Source: Nocardia beijingensis NBRC 16342
GTDB lineage: Bacteria; Actinomycetota; Actinomycetes; Mycobacteriales; Mycobacteriaceae
DNA length: 64,000 nt
Direction of reading: 5' to 3'
NCBI RefSeq assembly: GCF_001612785.1
Contig: NZ_BDBC01000057.1
Span: 1 to 64,000, forward strand
The translations under genes and the position numbers were made by a program. The notes under the pieces were generated by a model. The model ran no database searches. It was not told the origin of the DNA and worked only from the letters and a program-made list of their open reading frames with translations. Below are positions 44,367-53,923 of this stretch, one piece after another; the stretch's first letter is position 1, and every line of letters starts with the position of its first letter.

Positions 44367-44939
44367 ATGCGCAACAGGATGGTGCTCATGGTCGCGGCCG
44401 CGACGGCACTGCTCGCGGGCTGTGGGGACGTGGAGTCGGCACCGGGTCTTCCGGCCGCGCCGACCACCGCTACGCCCGCGGAGGTCGCGCAGGCGCCCGC
44501 CCCCGGAGACGCCGCACCGAAGGAGGGCAAGCCTTCCGGCGACGCCGCGCTCACGGTGACCGACGTCCGCTTGGGACGTCAGCCCGGCTTCGATCGCGTG
44601 GTCTACGAGTTGGGCGGGGTCGGCACGCCTGGCTGGATCGTCCGCTACACCGACCGGGCGGTACAGGACGCCAGTGGCAATCCCGTGGACGTGGCGGGCC
44701 GATCGATCCTGGAAGTACGCATCCTCGGCTCGGCATACCCCTTCGACAGTGGCGTGACGCCGTACGAGGGCCCCGACCCTGCCGTCGATCCCGCGGTCCC
44801 CGGCATCGCGGGCGTCTACCGGACCACGGTCTTCGAGGGCGTGACGCAGTCGTTCATCGGCGTGCAGTCCGACCGGCCCGCCTTCACCGTCACCACCCTG
44901 TCCAACCCGACCCGGTTGGTCGTCGATATCGCCGACTAG
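44367..44939 (+). CDS. AMIN-like domain lipoprotein
   Basis: A 190-residue lipoprotein: signal peptide VLMVAAATALLAGC with the lipobox Cys near residue 19, a Pro/Ala-rich linker to about residue 58, then a beta domain of the actinobacterial AMIN-like type (LTVTDVRLGRQPGFDRVVYELGG, PGWIVRYTD, SFIGVQSDRPAFTVTTLSNPTRLVVDIAD). AMIN-related domains bind cell-wall components; this one would sit at the outer membrane face. TAGCAT (44355-44360) six bases before the ATG indicates a leaderless transcript. Confidence 0.8.
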   Translation: MRNRMVLMVAAATALLAGCGDVESAPGLPAAPTTATPAEVAQAPAPGDAAPKEGKPSGDAALTVTDVRLGRQPGFDRVVYELGGVGTPGWIVRYTDRAVQDASGNPVDVAGRSILEVRILGSAYPFDSGVTPYEGPDPAVDPAVPGIAGVYRTTVFEGVTQSFIGVQSDRPAFTVTTLSNPTRLVVDIAD

Positions 44940-44988
44940 ATACCGGTACCACCAACGGGTATCCCGGCAGCAGCTAGACTGGGCGCTC

Positions 44989-45945
44989 GTGGTCGAACGC
45001 CGTGTACTTCCCGCCGCCGGGCTCGCCCGGCTCATCGGGGTGCTGGCGTTGCTCGCGGGGGTCGTCGCGATGCACTCCGCGGTCTTCGGGCTTTCCGGCC
45101 ACGCGGCAGGCGCACATACCGCCCCCACGTCCACTTCCGTAGCGGCGTCCGGCGGACGAACTATCGCCGCGACAGCCGCCGGGCATGCGTCCGGCTCACC
45201 TCATCGTCACGCGACACCTCCGCCCACGGACGGCACCGCGAGCGCCCCCGCCCCGCTTCCGCCGCACGATCCACCACATACGGACGGCGCCGCGACCGCC
45301 CCCGACCCCCTCCCCCCGCACGACCCACCACCCACGGCCGACGCCGCGATCGCCCGCGACCTACTACCACCCACGGACGACGTCGCCACCGCCCACAACG
45401 CGCTCTCACCGCACAACCCACCATCCACGGCCGACGCTGCGACCGCCCGCGACCCACTACCACCCACGGACGACGTCGCCACCGCCCACAACGCGCTCTC
45501 ACCGCACGACCCACCACCCACGGCCGACGCTGCGACCGTCCGCGACCAACTTCCACCGCACAACCCACCCTCGGCAACGCACGACGCCACGTCCGGCCAC
45601 AACCCGCTCCCGCCGCAGGATCGGGTGCACCGCGACAACCGCTCCGGCGCGCCGGTGGCCGCGTCCGGCGATTCGTCTCTTGCGCGGGCCGTCGGGCTGA
45701 CCGTCGCGGCGAGGATCTCCCGCTGCGCGGACTGCGGATGCGACGGCGGGCACAGCGCACTGCACGGCTGTGTGTTCATCTTGGTCGCCGCGATCGCTTC
45801 GGCCGCGTTGGTGCTGCTCAGCCGGTTGGCGGTCGATCGCCCTGGTGGCGGCGCGGCGCGGCCGCGGCACTGGCGGGCGCGGCGCGAACGACCGCCGCCA
45901 TGGACTGTGCTCACCTTGGCCGAACTGGCGATTCTGCGGATCTGA
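44989..45945 (+). CDS. DUF6153-like membrane protein with expanded Pro/His repeats
   Basis: A 318-residue protein with a transmembrane helix at about 14-35 (LIGVLALLAGVVAMHSAVFGL) and another near 265-285 after a CADCGCDGGHSALHGC cluster; the ends match the small DUF6153 family, as does ERPPPWTVLTLAELAILRI at the C-terminus. Between them is an insertion of about 130 residues of tandem repeats with units like LPPHDPPPTADAATARD and LPPTDDVATAHN, far longer than the family normally has. His/Cys content and a DUF305 neighbour suggest metal handling (inference). TAGACT (44975-44980) precedes the GTG by eight bases. Confidence 0.72.
   Translation: MVERRVLPAAGLARLIGVLALLAGVVAMHSAVFGLSGHAAGAHTAPTSTSVAASGGRTIAATAAGHASGSPHRHATPPPTDGTASAPAPLPPHDPPHTDGAATAPDPLPPHDPPPTADAAIARDLLPPTDDVATAHNALSPHNPPSTADAATARDPLPPTDDVATAHNALSPHDPPPTADAATVRDQLPPHNPPSATHDATSGHNPLPPQDRVHRDNRSGAPVAASGDSSLARAVGLTVAARISRCADCGCDGGHSALHGCVFILVAAIASAALVLLSRLAVDRPGGGAARPRHWRARRERPPPWTVLTLAELAILRI
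45361..45546 (+). repeat. two 93-bp in-frame tandem repeats
   Basis: Copies at 45361-45453 and 45454-45546 differ at four positions; each encodes 31 residues made of a 13-residue and an 18-residue subunit. Diverged units extend on both sides (about 45220-45620). The low divergence indicates recent duplication, and the array is a candidate for length variation between strains. Confidence 0.85.
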
Positions 45946-46033
45946 CAGGTCCACCGCCGCCGTGTGTCCGAACCACGGTGGCGGCGCTGTCCACTCCATC
46001 CTCAGACTTCCGCACTTCGCAAGGAGCGATCCC

Positions 46034-46654
46034 ATGTTCATCTCTCGCACCCGATCGGCAATCGCGCTCGCCGTGGTGGCCGCGGTGAGCCTCGCCGGAT
46101 GCGGCGACGCCGATACCGGACACACCACCGAGCACGGTCCATCGACCACCGCATCGGCCGTCACGACCACGCCCGCCCACGCCGAGCACAACGACGCCGA
46201 GCACAACGACGCCGACGTGATGTTCCTGCAGATGATGTATCCGCATCACGCCCAGGCCGTCGAGATGGCGCGGCTGGTGCCCAGCCATACCGACAACCAG
46301 CAGTTGCGGGCGCTCGCCACACAGATCGAGCAAGCACAGGCGCCGGAGATGCAGCAGATCACCACCCTTCTGCAGAGCTTCGGCCAACCGGCGCCGACCG
46401 CGACCGAGGGGCACGGCGGCCACGAAATGCCCGGCATGATGTCCGCCGAACAGATGGCGGCGCTGAGCGCGGCATCGGGTCCCGACTTCGACCGCCAGTG
46501 GCTGACCATGATGATCGAGCACCACACGGGCGCGATCACCATGGCGGAGACCGAACTGGCCGAGGGTGAGAACCCGGACGCCAAGGCGCTCGCCGAGCGG
46601 ATCATCGCCGCTCAGCGGGCCGAGATCACGCAGATGCGGACCATGCTCGGCTAG
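46034..46654 (+). CDS. DUF305 lipoprotein (ferritin-like, His/Met-rich)
   Basis: A 206-residue lipoprotein. Signal peptide AIALAVVAAVSLAGC with Cys near residue 23, a His/Thr/Asn-rich linker (HAEHNDAEHNDAD), then a DUF305 domain with two half-motifs MMYPHHAQAVEMA and MMIEHHTGAITMA and a GHEMPGMM linker. DUF305 proteins are linked to copper or other metal resistance and form ferritin-like bundles. AAGGAG precedes the ATG. Located 88 bases downstream of the DUF6153-like gene, a pairing seen in other actinobacteria as far as I recall, which supports joint metal handling. Confidence 0.87.
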   Translation: MFISRTRSAIALAVVAAVSLAGCGDADTGHTTEHGPSTTASAVTTTPAHAEHNDAEHNDADVMFLQMMYPHHAQAVEMARLVPSHTDNQQLRALATQIEQAQAPEMQQITTLLQSFGQPAPTATEGHGGHEMPGMMSAEQMAALSAASGPDFDRQWLTMMIEHHTGAITMAETELAEGENPDAKALAERIIAAQRAEITQMRTMLG

Positions 46655-46798
46655 AGCTGACCCGTGGCCCCGCGCCGATATCGGTTGTCCATCGATATCG
46701 GCGCGGACCCGCGCGGCGAGCCCGCGCGACGTACGGTCGGATCGTCCGGCTCCGTTCTCCGTCCCGGCCGGACTTGCGAGGGGAGTGAGGGGCCGACC

Positions 46799-47350
46799 AT
46801 GCGACGACTCGAACGCGCGGGCCTGCTGGCGGCCGCGACGGTCACCGCGGCGGGCGCGCTGACCATCGGCGCTTGCGCACAGCAGATCTCCGGCACGGCG
46901 GAGGTCGACCGGACCGACCTGGCCGCGTACGCCTCGGAGGTCACCTCATCCTCGGCCGCCGCCTCGTCGTCACGGGCCGCCGTCGCCGAACGCGCCACCG
47001 GATCGGCCTGTGACGCCTTCTTGTCCGCGAACGGCAGCTCCGTGCGGGCGTTCAACGACTACATCGATGCCAGCAACACGAAGGGCCGCGGCGATCCCGA
47101 TACGAACGGCAAAGCCGACACCGCGGTCACCACGCTGCGGAACAACGCGCACTCGGTGGACCAGAGCGTGACCAGAGACGTGCCCTCCGTGGTCGCCACC
47201 CCGCTGCGCGCCTACCGCGACGACACCAACGCCCTGGCCGACACACTCGCCCGCCGCGCCGACACCGACACTCTGAACGCGGCGATCGACCGATTCAACG
47301 CCACGAAGAACACCGCCCTGACCGCCTGCCAGGGGCACGGCACCCGCTGA
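46799..47350 (+). CDS. hypothetical lipoprotein
   Basis: A 183-residue exported protein: hydrophobic segment AGLLAAATVTAAGALTIGAC with a lipobox-like IGAC (Cys near residue 22), followed by SGTAEVDRTDLAAYASEV and a helical domain with two cysteines (SACDAFLSANG, ALTACQGHG). The ATG at 46799 has GTGAGGGG upstream; the frame open from 46664 is not expected to be translated. Similar small lipoproteins are common in Nocardia-type genomes but unnamed. Confidence 0.65.
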   Translation: MRRLERAGLLAAATVTAAGALTIGACAQQISGTAEVDRTDLAAYASEVTSSSAAASSSRAAVAERATGSACDAFLSANGSSVRAFNDYIDASNTKGRGDPDTNGKADTAVTTLRNNAHSVDQSVTRDVPSVVATPLRAYRDDTNALADTLARRADTDTLNAAIDRFNATKNTALTACQGHGTR

Positions 47351-47755
47351 GCGGTACCGGGTTCCAGCTGCGGCGGCCGTGCGCCGGGCTTGCGCCGACG
47401 ACCAACTCGATGTCCTCGGCGCCGGGCAGCCCCAGGTGCACCACGGCGGCGGGTTCGTGCCGACAGCCTGTCCCCGGCACCGGCCGAGCGACCATCCCGG
47501 CGCGGGCATCCACAGCAAGATTCCCCACGGCATCGGCGGCGTCGAACACCGGATGGATTCGATGTTTCATGGCGGATGAATCCACCTGCGGCCGTGGGTT
47601 TCTCGGGTACCAGCGCGGAGCTCGAATGCGGGCCGGCCGACTTCGCCGCGCGCGCCGCCGGTGACCGGAGCGGTATCGCCTTCTCATCGGTGGAGAATTC
47701 CGCCGTGCGGCTATAGCATCTGGCCGTTTACTGCCACGCGGAACGGGACGATCAC
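47351..47755. other. 400-base gap upstream of the NRPS gene
   Basis: No gene is supported. CTATAGC near 47711-47717 is the only promoter-like element for the NRPS gene, giving a leader of about 30-40 bases; no -35 is clear. Confidence 0.35.
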
Positions 47756-50700
47756 ATGACCAGCGGCATCCGGGATACTCGTCCACCCGCCCGGAACGGC
47801 CGTCGCCGCAGATCGGCCGAGTCGGCCGCACCGACGTTCGCCGCGCTGCTGGCCGCGGCCGCGGAACACAACCCCGACGGCGTCGCGGTGGTCTGCGAGG
47901 ACGGTGAGATCACCTATCGCGACCTCGACGCCCGCTCCTCCCGGCTGGCCCGCACGCTGATCGCCGCGGGCGCAGGCCCCGAAACGGCGGTGGCGGTGGC
48001 GCTGCCCCGCTCGCTCGAATCCGTGCTCGCCGTGTGGGCGATCGCGAAGACCGGCGCCGCGTTCGTACCCATCGATCCCGCGCTTCCGCTGTCCCGCATC
48101 CGATTCCAGGTCGCCGACAGCGGCGCCGCCCTCGGCCTGACCCTGACCGCGCACACCGCGACACTCCCTGCCGAGGTGCGCTGGTTCGCGCTGGACGACG
48201 CCGATTTGATCGCGCGGGTGGCGGCGAACCCCACGGGCCCGATCGCGTACTTCGAGCGCCCCGTCCGGCTTCGTGCCGCCCACACCGCCTACGTGATCTA
48301 CACATCGGGATCGACCGGACGCCCCAAAGGCGTCGCCGTGACCCACGCCGGGCTCGCCCCGCTGTGCGCCGAACTGGCCGCGCGGCACGCGCTGGACACG
48401 GACGCGCGGGTGCTGCATTTCGCCTCGCCGAGCTTCGATGCCTCGGTGCTGGAGTTGTTGCTCGCGATCTCCCGCGCCGCCACGCTGGTGGTCGCTCCGC
48501 CGACCCTGTACGGCGGCACCGCGTTGGTGGAATTGCTCGCGCGGCAATCGATCACCCATGCGTTCCTCACGCCGTCCGCGCTGGCCACGATCGAGCCGGA
48601 CGGATTGCCCGCCCTGCGTTCGGTCATCGTCGGCGGCGAGCCGTGCCCGCCGATGTTGCCGCGGCACTGGGCAGCCGACGGCCGCCTGTTCCACAATGCC
48701 TATGGCCCGACGGAATCCACCATCGTGGCGACGCTGAGCCAGGCCCTGGGGCCGGACGCACCGGTCACCATCGGATCGGCCGTGCCCGGCATCCGCTGCC
48801 AGGTACTCGATCATCGGCTGCGCCCGGTCGGTGTCGGGGTCGTCGGCGAACTGTATGTGTCCGGGCCGGGAGTGGCCAGGGGATACCACGGCCGCCCCGG
48901 TCTGACCGGGCAGCGGTTCCTCGCCGATCCGTTCGGGCCGCCCGGCTCCCGGATGTACCGCACCGGCGATCTCGTCCGCCGCACCACCTCGGGTGAGCTG
49001 GACTATTTCGGCCGCGCCGACGACCAGGTCAAGATCAGGGGCTTCCGGATCGAACTCGGCGAGATCGACGCCATCCTGTCGACGCAGCCGGGCATCCTGC
49101 TGGCCGTGACCGTCGACCGCAAGACCGCCGCGGGCGAGACCACGCTGGCCTCCTTCGTCCAGCCCGAACCGGGCCATGCCCCTGATCCGGCCACTCTGGC
49201 CGACGCGCTGGCCGCGCTGCTGCCGAAGTACATGGTGCCCAACACCATCTCGGTCGTGGACCGGATCCCGCGCACCCCGACGGGCAAGGCCGATCGGCCC
49301 GCCCTGCGCGTGCGCGCCTTGGACGAGCCGGATTATCGGCCCGCCGTCGACCTCGGCGAGGAGACGGTCGCCGAAGTCTTCGCACACGTGCTCGGCTGGG
49401 AGCGGTTCAGCGCCGACGCCGATTTCTTCGCCGCGGGCGGCAACTCGCTGCTGGCGACCCAGGTGGCCGCGCGCCTGAGCGAAACGTGGCGGCTGCGCAT
49501 CCCGCCCCGGCTGGTGTTCGACCATCCGACCGTCGCGGGCTTGGCCCAAGCCATCCGCTCACAGCAATTCGACACCGCGCGCCCGGTGCTGCGCGCACGG
49601 ACCCGGCCGCGGCGCATCCCGCTCTCGCCCGCGCAGCTGCGGTTCTGGCTGCGCAACCAGTTCGACACGACGTCATCGGTGGACAACATCGGCTTCGCGC
49701 TGCGACTGTCGGAACTGGACATTCCCGCCTTGCGCGCGGCGTTCGCCGACACCGTCGAACGGCACGAGGCGCTGCGCACGAGGTATCCCGCCGACGCCGC
49801 CGGACCGCGTCAGCTGATCCTCGACACCGAGCACGTGGTCGCCGATTTCGCGGTCGAGGAACTGTCCGACGACGCGGTACCCGACCGGGTGCGCGCGATC
49901 CTGCGGCACGGGTTCGACGTGTCGGCCGAGGTGCCGCTGCGCGTGCGGCTACTGCGCACCCCCACCGAATACGTCCTGGTCTGCGCCCTGCACCACATCT
50001 GCGCCGACGGGTCGTCCTTGGCGCCGCTGGCCCGCGACGTGGCGATGGCCTACGCCGCACGCAGCGCGGGCGCCGCGCCGGCCTGGCGGCCACCGGATGT
50101 GCAGTACGCCGACTACGCCCTGTGGCAGCAGGATCTGCTCGGTTCCCGCGACGACCCCGATTCCCTGCTGTCGCGACAACTGGCGTACTGGACCGGCGAG
50201 CTGGCCGGTCTGCCCGACGAACTCGATCTGCCCGCCGACCGGCCGCGCCCGCCGGTGGCCACGCTGCGGGGTTCGGCCACCCAGCGGACGGTGCGGGCGA
50301 GCCTGCACCGCGACCTGCTCGCCGTCGCGCGCGCCCACCGGTCGACGCTGTTCATGGTGATGCGCTCGGCACTCGCCGTGCTGCTGGCGCGGCTGTCCGG
50401 AAGCCGCGACATCGCGATCGGCGTTCCGATGACCAACCGGGCCGAGCCCGCCCTGGCGGACGTCGTCGGCATGTTCGTCAACACCACCGTCTCCCGCACC
50501 AGGATCGAGCCCGCGGAGAGTTTCACCGCTCTGCTGCGCCGCACCAGGGAACGGGATCTGGTCAACTTCGCGCACTCCGAGGTGCCGTTCGAGCACGTGG
50601 TCGACGCGGTCGACCCGACCCGCTCGCCCGGACGCCACCCGCTCTACCAGGTCGGCTTCGCGTTCCAGAACTTCACGCAGGCCACCCTCGACCTGTCCGG

Positions 50701-53700
50701 ACCGAGCGTGTCGTTCCTCGACGTGGACGCCGACACGGCGAAGACCGATCTGCACATCGGCGTGGTCGACACGCGCGACGACGACGGCGAGCCGAGCGAG
50801 ATCATCATCCGATTCGGTTACAGCACCGACCTTTTCGACGAGCACACGGTGCAGCGCTTCCTCGACGGCTATATCCGCATCCTGCACCGGGTCGCGGCCG
50901 AGCCCGACGCCGTCGTCGGCGACATCGACATCATGGATCCGGTCGAGCACAAACGCATCCGGTCCTGGGGCGCCGGGCCGGAGCACGCCGTGCGGGCCGA
51001 GCCGCTCACCGCCGCCACAGTGCGGCAGGCCGCGGCGACGCCGGACGCGATCGCCGTGGTCCTCGGGTCCGAGACCATCACCTACGCGCGGCTGGTCGAA
51101 CGGTCCGCGCGGCTGGCTCGCTGGCTGATCGAACAGGGCGTGGGCGCGGAGACCGTCGTGGCGGTGGCGATGCGACGGTCGATCCAGCAGGTGGTGGCGC
51201 TGCACGCGATCGTGGCGGCGGGTGCGGCCTGGGTGCCGATCGATCCAGACCATCCGGTCGAACGCATCCGCTACGTGCTCGAGTCCGCGGCTCCCCGGTG
51301 CGTGCTGACCACCGCGGCGGACGGCTTCACGGCCGTCACGGCGTACGACGTCGACGCCATCGACCTCGACCGCTTCGGCGCGGAACCCGTGCTCGACAGC
51401 GAGCGGCTGACGCCGTGGCACGCCGATCACCCCGCCTACCTCATCTACACCTCCGGCTCGACCGGCCGCCCCAAGGGCGTGGCGATCAGCCATCGGGCGA
51501 TCGTGCACCAGCTCGCCTGGATGCAGGCGGAATACGGCGTCGGCGCCACCGACATCTATCTGCACAAGACTCCCGCGACCTTCGACGTGTCGTTGTGGGG
51601 CTACTTCCTGCCGTTGCGCGCGGGCGCGCGGCTGGTTCTGGCCGGGCCGGAGGAGCATCGCGATCCGGCGGCGCTGGGCCGGCTGATCGCCGAACACCGG
51701 GTGACGCTGACCGATTTCGTTCCCGCGATGCTCACCGTGTTCGCCCAGCAGGCGACCGCGTACGAGTTGTCCTCGTTGCGAGCCGTTTTCGTTATCGGTG
51801 AGGCGCTTCCCCCGGAGACCGCCCGCGCCTTCGCGACGGTGTCCGGGGCCGAGTTGCACAATCTGTACGGCCCGACCGAAGCCGCGGTGAGCATCACGCG
51901 GCACGCCGTCACGGCCGCCGATCGCACCGCGTCCAGCGTTTCCATCGGTGTGCCGGAATGGAATTCGCGCTGCCACGTGCTCGACGACCGGTTGCGGCCG
52001 GTTCCGGTGGGCGTGGCGGGCGAACTCTATCTGGGTGGCCTTCAGCTGGCCCGCGGCTACCACGGCGCTCCCGGGCTGACCGCGGCCAGGTTCATCGCCG
52101 ATCCACTGCATCCGGGGGAACGGATGTACCGGACCGGCGACCTGGTGCGATGGAACCGCGCGGGCACCTTGGACTATCTGGGTCGCACCGACTTCCAGGT
52201 CAAGGTGCGCGGCCATCGCATCGAACTCGGCGAGATCGAAGCGGCCTTGCTGGCCGACCCGGCGGTGGGCCGGGCCGCGGTGGCGGTCAAGGGCTCCGAT
52301 GCCGGCGACCGGCTGGTCGGCTACGTCATCGCCGCGCCGGGCGCCACGGTCGAGCCGGACGCGGTGCGGCAGTCCGTCGCTCGGGTGCTGCCCGGCTACA
52401 TGGTGCCGTCGGCGGTGCTCGCGCTCGACGCCTTTCCGGTGAACACCAGCGGCAAACTCGATCGCGCCGCGCTGCCACAGCCGGTGTTCGCCGCACGCAC
52501 CGGCGCGCGACCCGGCACCGCGCTGGAGCGCGCGATCGCGGAAGTCTTCGCCGACGTGCTCGCGGTGTCCCCGGTCGGGGTGGCCGACGACTTCTTCGAA
52601 CTCGGCGGTTCCTCGCTGCTCGCCTTCACGTTGCATCAGCGGTTGTCGGAGCGTCTCGGCCGCGACGTGCCGATGTCGGCGATCCTCGCGACCCCGACCG
52701 TCGGCGGCCTCGCGGCCCGGCTGTCCGGCGAGTCCACCCCCACGGCCGCGACGCCGGAACACGACGCCGTGCTGGAACCGGAGATCGGCATCGGGGGCTG
52801 CGAACCGGCGCACACCGGTCCGCCGCAGGAGATCCTGCTCACCGGCGCGACCGGCTTTCTCGGCGTCCACCTGCTGCAAGCCCTGCTGGATCGCACCGAG
52901 GCCCGCGTGTGGTGCGTGGTGCGCGCCGCCGACGCCGAGGAAGGCATCGACCGCATCCTGGGCGCGCTGAACCACTACCGGCTGTCCGGGACCACCGCCG
53001 CGGAGCGGATCGTCGTGGTCGCGGGCGACCTCACCGCGCCGCATCTCGGGTTGGACCCCGCCGACTACGAACGCTTGGCCGACAGCATCGACGCGATCTA
53101 CCACAACGGCGCGCGCGTCAATCACGTCGACCCTTACGCGCGGCTACGGCAAGCCAACGTCGAAGGAACCCGCGAGTTGTTGCGGCTGGCGACGACGCGG
53201 CGGGTCAAGCCGTTCCATCTGGTCTCCACCATGGGAGCGGCAGTCGCCGCGACGCCGGATTCGCCGGTGGTCACCGAGGACGTCCGCTTGCGCGCGGGGC
53301 AGGTGCCCGGCAACGGCTACCTCGCGTCCAAATGGGCGGCGGAGGAATTGGTCCGCCAAGCGGGCGAGCGCGGCGTGCCCATCGCCATCTACCGGCCCGG
53401 CACCATCTGCGGTTGCCCGGACATCGGCGTGAACAGCCCGCAGGATTCGCTGTGGAACATGGTGCGCGCCGCCGCGATGCTCGGCATGGCGCCCGATGTG
53501 GGCGACGCGACCGTGTCCTTGGTCCCGGTGAGCTACGTGGCGGGCGCCATCGCGGAGATCTCCGTTCGTCCGCGCTCGGAAACCGTCTATCACCTGGTCA
53601 ATCGGGCTCCGGTAGCGGTCGGCGAGATTCTCGCGAGTCTGCGCGCGCACGGGCTGCCGGTGGCGACGATGCCGGAGGACGCGGTGCGCGCGGGCCTGGC

Positions 53701-53923
53701 CAGGGAAGCGCGGCGGCGCGACGCGCTCGGCGACGATTCGCTGGTGCGCGCGGCACTGCTGAGCCACAACTTCGCCGAACTCGCCGGTCACCTCGACTGG
53801 GGCGACGAGCACACTCGCGCCGCGCTCGCGGACGCGGACCTCGACTGCCCCGCAGTGGACCGCGCGGTGGTGGACACCTTCGTGCGAGAGTTCATCGAGT
53901 CGGGTTTTCTGCCCCGGGATTGA
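47756..53923 (+). CDS. two-module NRPS, A-PCP-C-A-PCP-reductase
   Basis: A 2055-residue nonribosomal peptide synthetase. Order: A1 (about 20-515; A3 core YTSGSTGRPKG near 181), PCP1 (Ser564 in GGNSL), C (about 620-1060; HHICADG with H746, H747, D751), A2 (about 1080-1555; core near 1231), PCP2 (Ser1619 in GGSSL), and a terminal reductase (about 1690-2055; GATGFLG from G1697, Y1855 and K1859). No thioesterase, epimerase or methylation domain. It should release a dipeptide as aldehyde or alcohol; dipeptide aldehydes can cyclise to pyrazinones, as with staphylococcal AusA, which has the same domain order. My hand-read specificity codes are A1 D-A-L-F-I-G-A-I-V-K and A2 D-V-W-D-F-I-L-V-S-K, and I cannot match either confidently. 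No MbtH or PPTase gene is nearby. Confidence 0.93.
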   Translation: MTSGIRDTRPPARNGRRRRSAESAAPTFAALLAAAAEHNPDGVAVVCEDGEITYRDLDARSSRLARTLIAAGAGPETAVAVALPRSLESVLAVWAIAKTGAAFVPIDPALPLSRIRFQVADSGAALGLTLTAHTATLPAEVRWFALDDADLIARVAANPTGPIAYFERPVRLRAAHTAYVIYTSGSTGRPKGVAVTHAGLAPLCAELAARHALDTDARVLHFASPSFDASVLELLLAISRAATLVVAPPTLYGGTALVELLARQSITHAFLTPSALATIEPDGLPALRSVIVGGEPCPPMLPRHWAADGRLFHNAYGPTESTIVATLSQALGPDAPVTIGSAVPGIRCQVLDHRLRPVGVGVVGELYVSGPGVARGYHGRPGLTGQRFLADPFGPPGSRMYRTGDLVRRTTSGELDYFGRADDQVKIRGFRIELGEIDAILSTQPGILLAVTVDRKTAAGETTLASFVQPEPGHAPDPATLADALAALLPKYMVPNTISVVDRIPRTPTGKADRPALRVRALDEPDYRPAVDLGEETVAEVFAHVLGWERFSADADFFAAGGNSLLATQVAARLSETWRLRIPPRLVFDHPTVAGLAQAIRSQQFDTARPVLRARTRPRRIPLSPAQLRFWLRNQFDTTSSVDNIGFALRLSELDIPALRAAFADTVERHEALRTRYPADAAGPRQLILDTEHVVADFAVEELSDDAVPDRVRAILRHGFDVSAEVPLRVRLLRTPTEYVLVCALHHICADGSSLAPLARDVAMAYAARSAGAAPAWRPPDVQYADYALWQQDLLGSRDDPDSLLSRQLAYWTGELAGLPDELDLPADRPRPPVATLRGSATQRTVRASLHRDLLAVARAHRSTLFMVMRSALAVLLARLSGSRDIAIGVPMTNRAEPALADVVGMFVNTTVSRTRIEPAESFTALLRRTRERDLVNFAHSEVPFEHVVDAVDPTRSPGRHPLYQVGFAFQNFTQATLDLSGPSVSFLDVDADTAKTDLHIGVVDTRDDDGEPSEIIIRFGYSTDLFDEHTVQRFLDGYIRILHRVAAEPDAVVGDIDIMDPVEHKRIRSWGAGPEHAVRAEPLTAATVRQAAATPDAIAVVLGSETITYARLVERSARLARWLIEQGVGAETVVAVAMRRSIQQVVALHAIVAAGAAWVPIDPDHPVERIRYVLESAAPRCVLTTAADGFTAVTAYDVDAIDLDRFGAEPVLDSERLTPWHADHPAYLIYTSGSTGRPKGVAISHRAIVHQLAWMQAEYGVGATDIYLHKTPATFDVSLWGYFLPLRAGARLVLAGPEEHRDPAALGRLIAEHRVTLTDFVPAMLTVFAQQATAYELSSLRAVFVIGEALPPETARAFATVSGAELHNLYGPTEAAVSITRHAVTAADRTASSVSIGVPEWNSRCHVLDDRLRPVPVGVAGELYLGGLQLARGYHGAPGLTAARFIADPLHPGERMYRTGDLVRWNRAGTLDYLGRTDFQVKVRGHRIELGEIEAALLADPAVGRAAVAVKGSDAGDRLVGYVIAAPGATVEPDAVRQSVARVLPGYMVPSAVLALDAFPVNTSGKLDRAALPQPVFAARTGARPGTALERAIAEVFADVLAVSPVGVADDFFELGGSSLLAFTLHQRLSERLGRDVPMSAILATPTVGGLAARLSGESTPTAATPEHDAVLEPEIGIGGCEPAHTGPPQEILLTGATGFLGVHLLQALLDRTEARVWCVVRAADAEEGIDRILGALNHYRLSGTTAAERIVVVAGDLTAPHLGLDPADYERLADSIDAIYHNGARVNHVDPYARLRQANVEGTRELLRLATTRRVKPFHLVSTMGAAVAATPDSPVVTEDVRLRAGQVPGNGYLASKWAAEELVRQAGERGVPIAIYRPGTICGCPDIGVNSPQDSLWNMVRAAAMLGMAPDVGDATVSLVPVSYVAGAIAEISVRPRSETVYHLVNRAPVAVGEILASLRAHGLPVATMPEDAVRAGLAREARRRDALGDDSLVRAALLSHNFAELAGHLDWGDEHTRAALADADLDCPAVDRAVVDTFVREFIESGFLPRD

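Noticed and set aside
45220..45620. CRISPR array interpretation of the repeats
   Set aside because: The repeats are in frame, adjacent without unique spacers, and encode a regular peptide pattern.
49949..53125. Open minus-strand frame of 1058 codons opposite the NRPS gene
   Set aside because: Arg/His/Gly-rich mirror of the GC-skewed NRPS coding strand, with no domain, start signal or plausible composition.
47756..53923. Assignment of the NRPS to isonitrile lipopeptide or siderophore synthesis
   Set aside because: None of the partner genes for isonitrile formation, hydroxamate or salicylate synthesis, MbtH or siderophore export is in the window.
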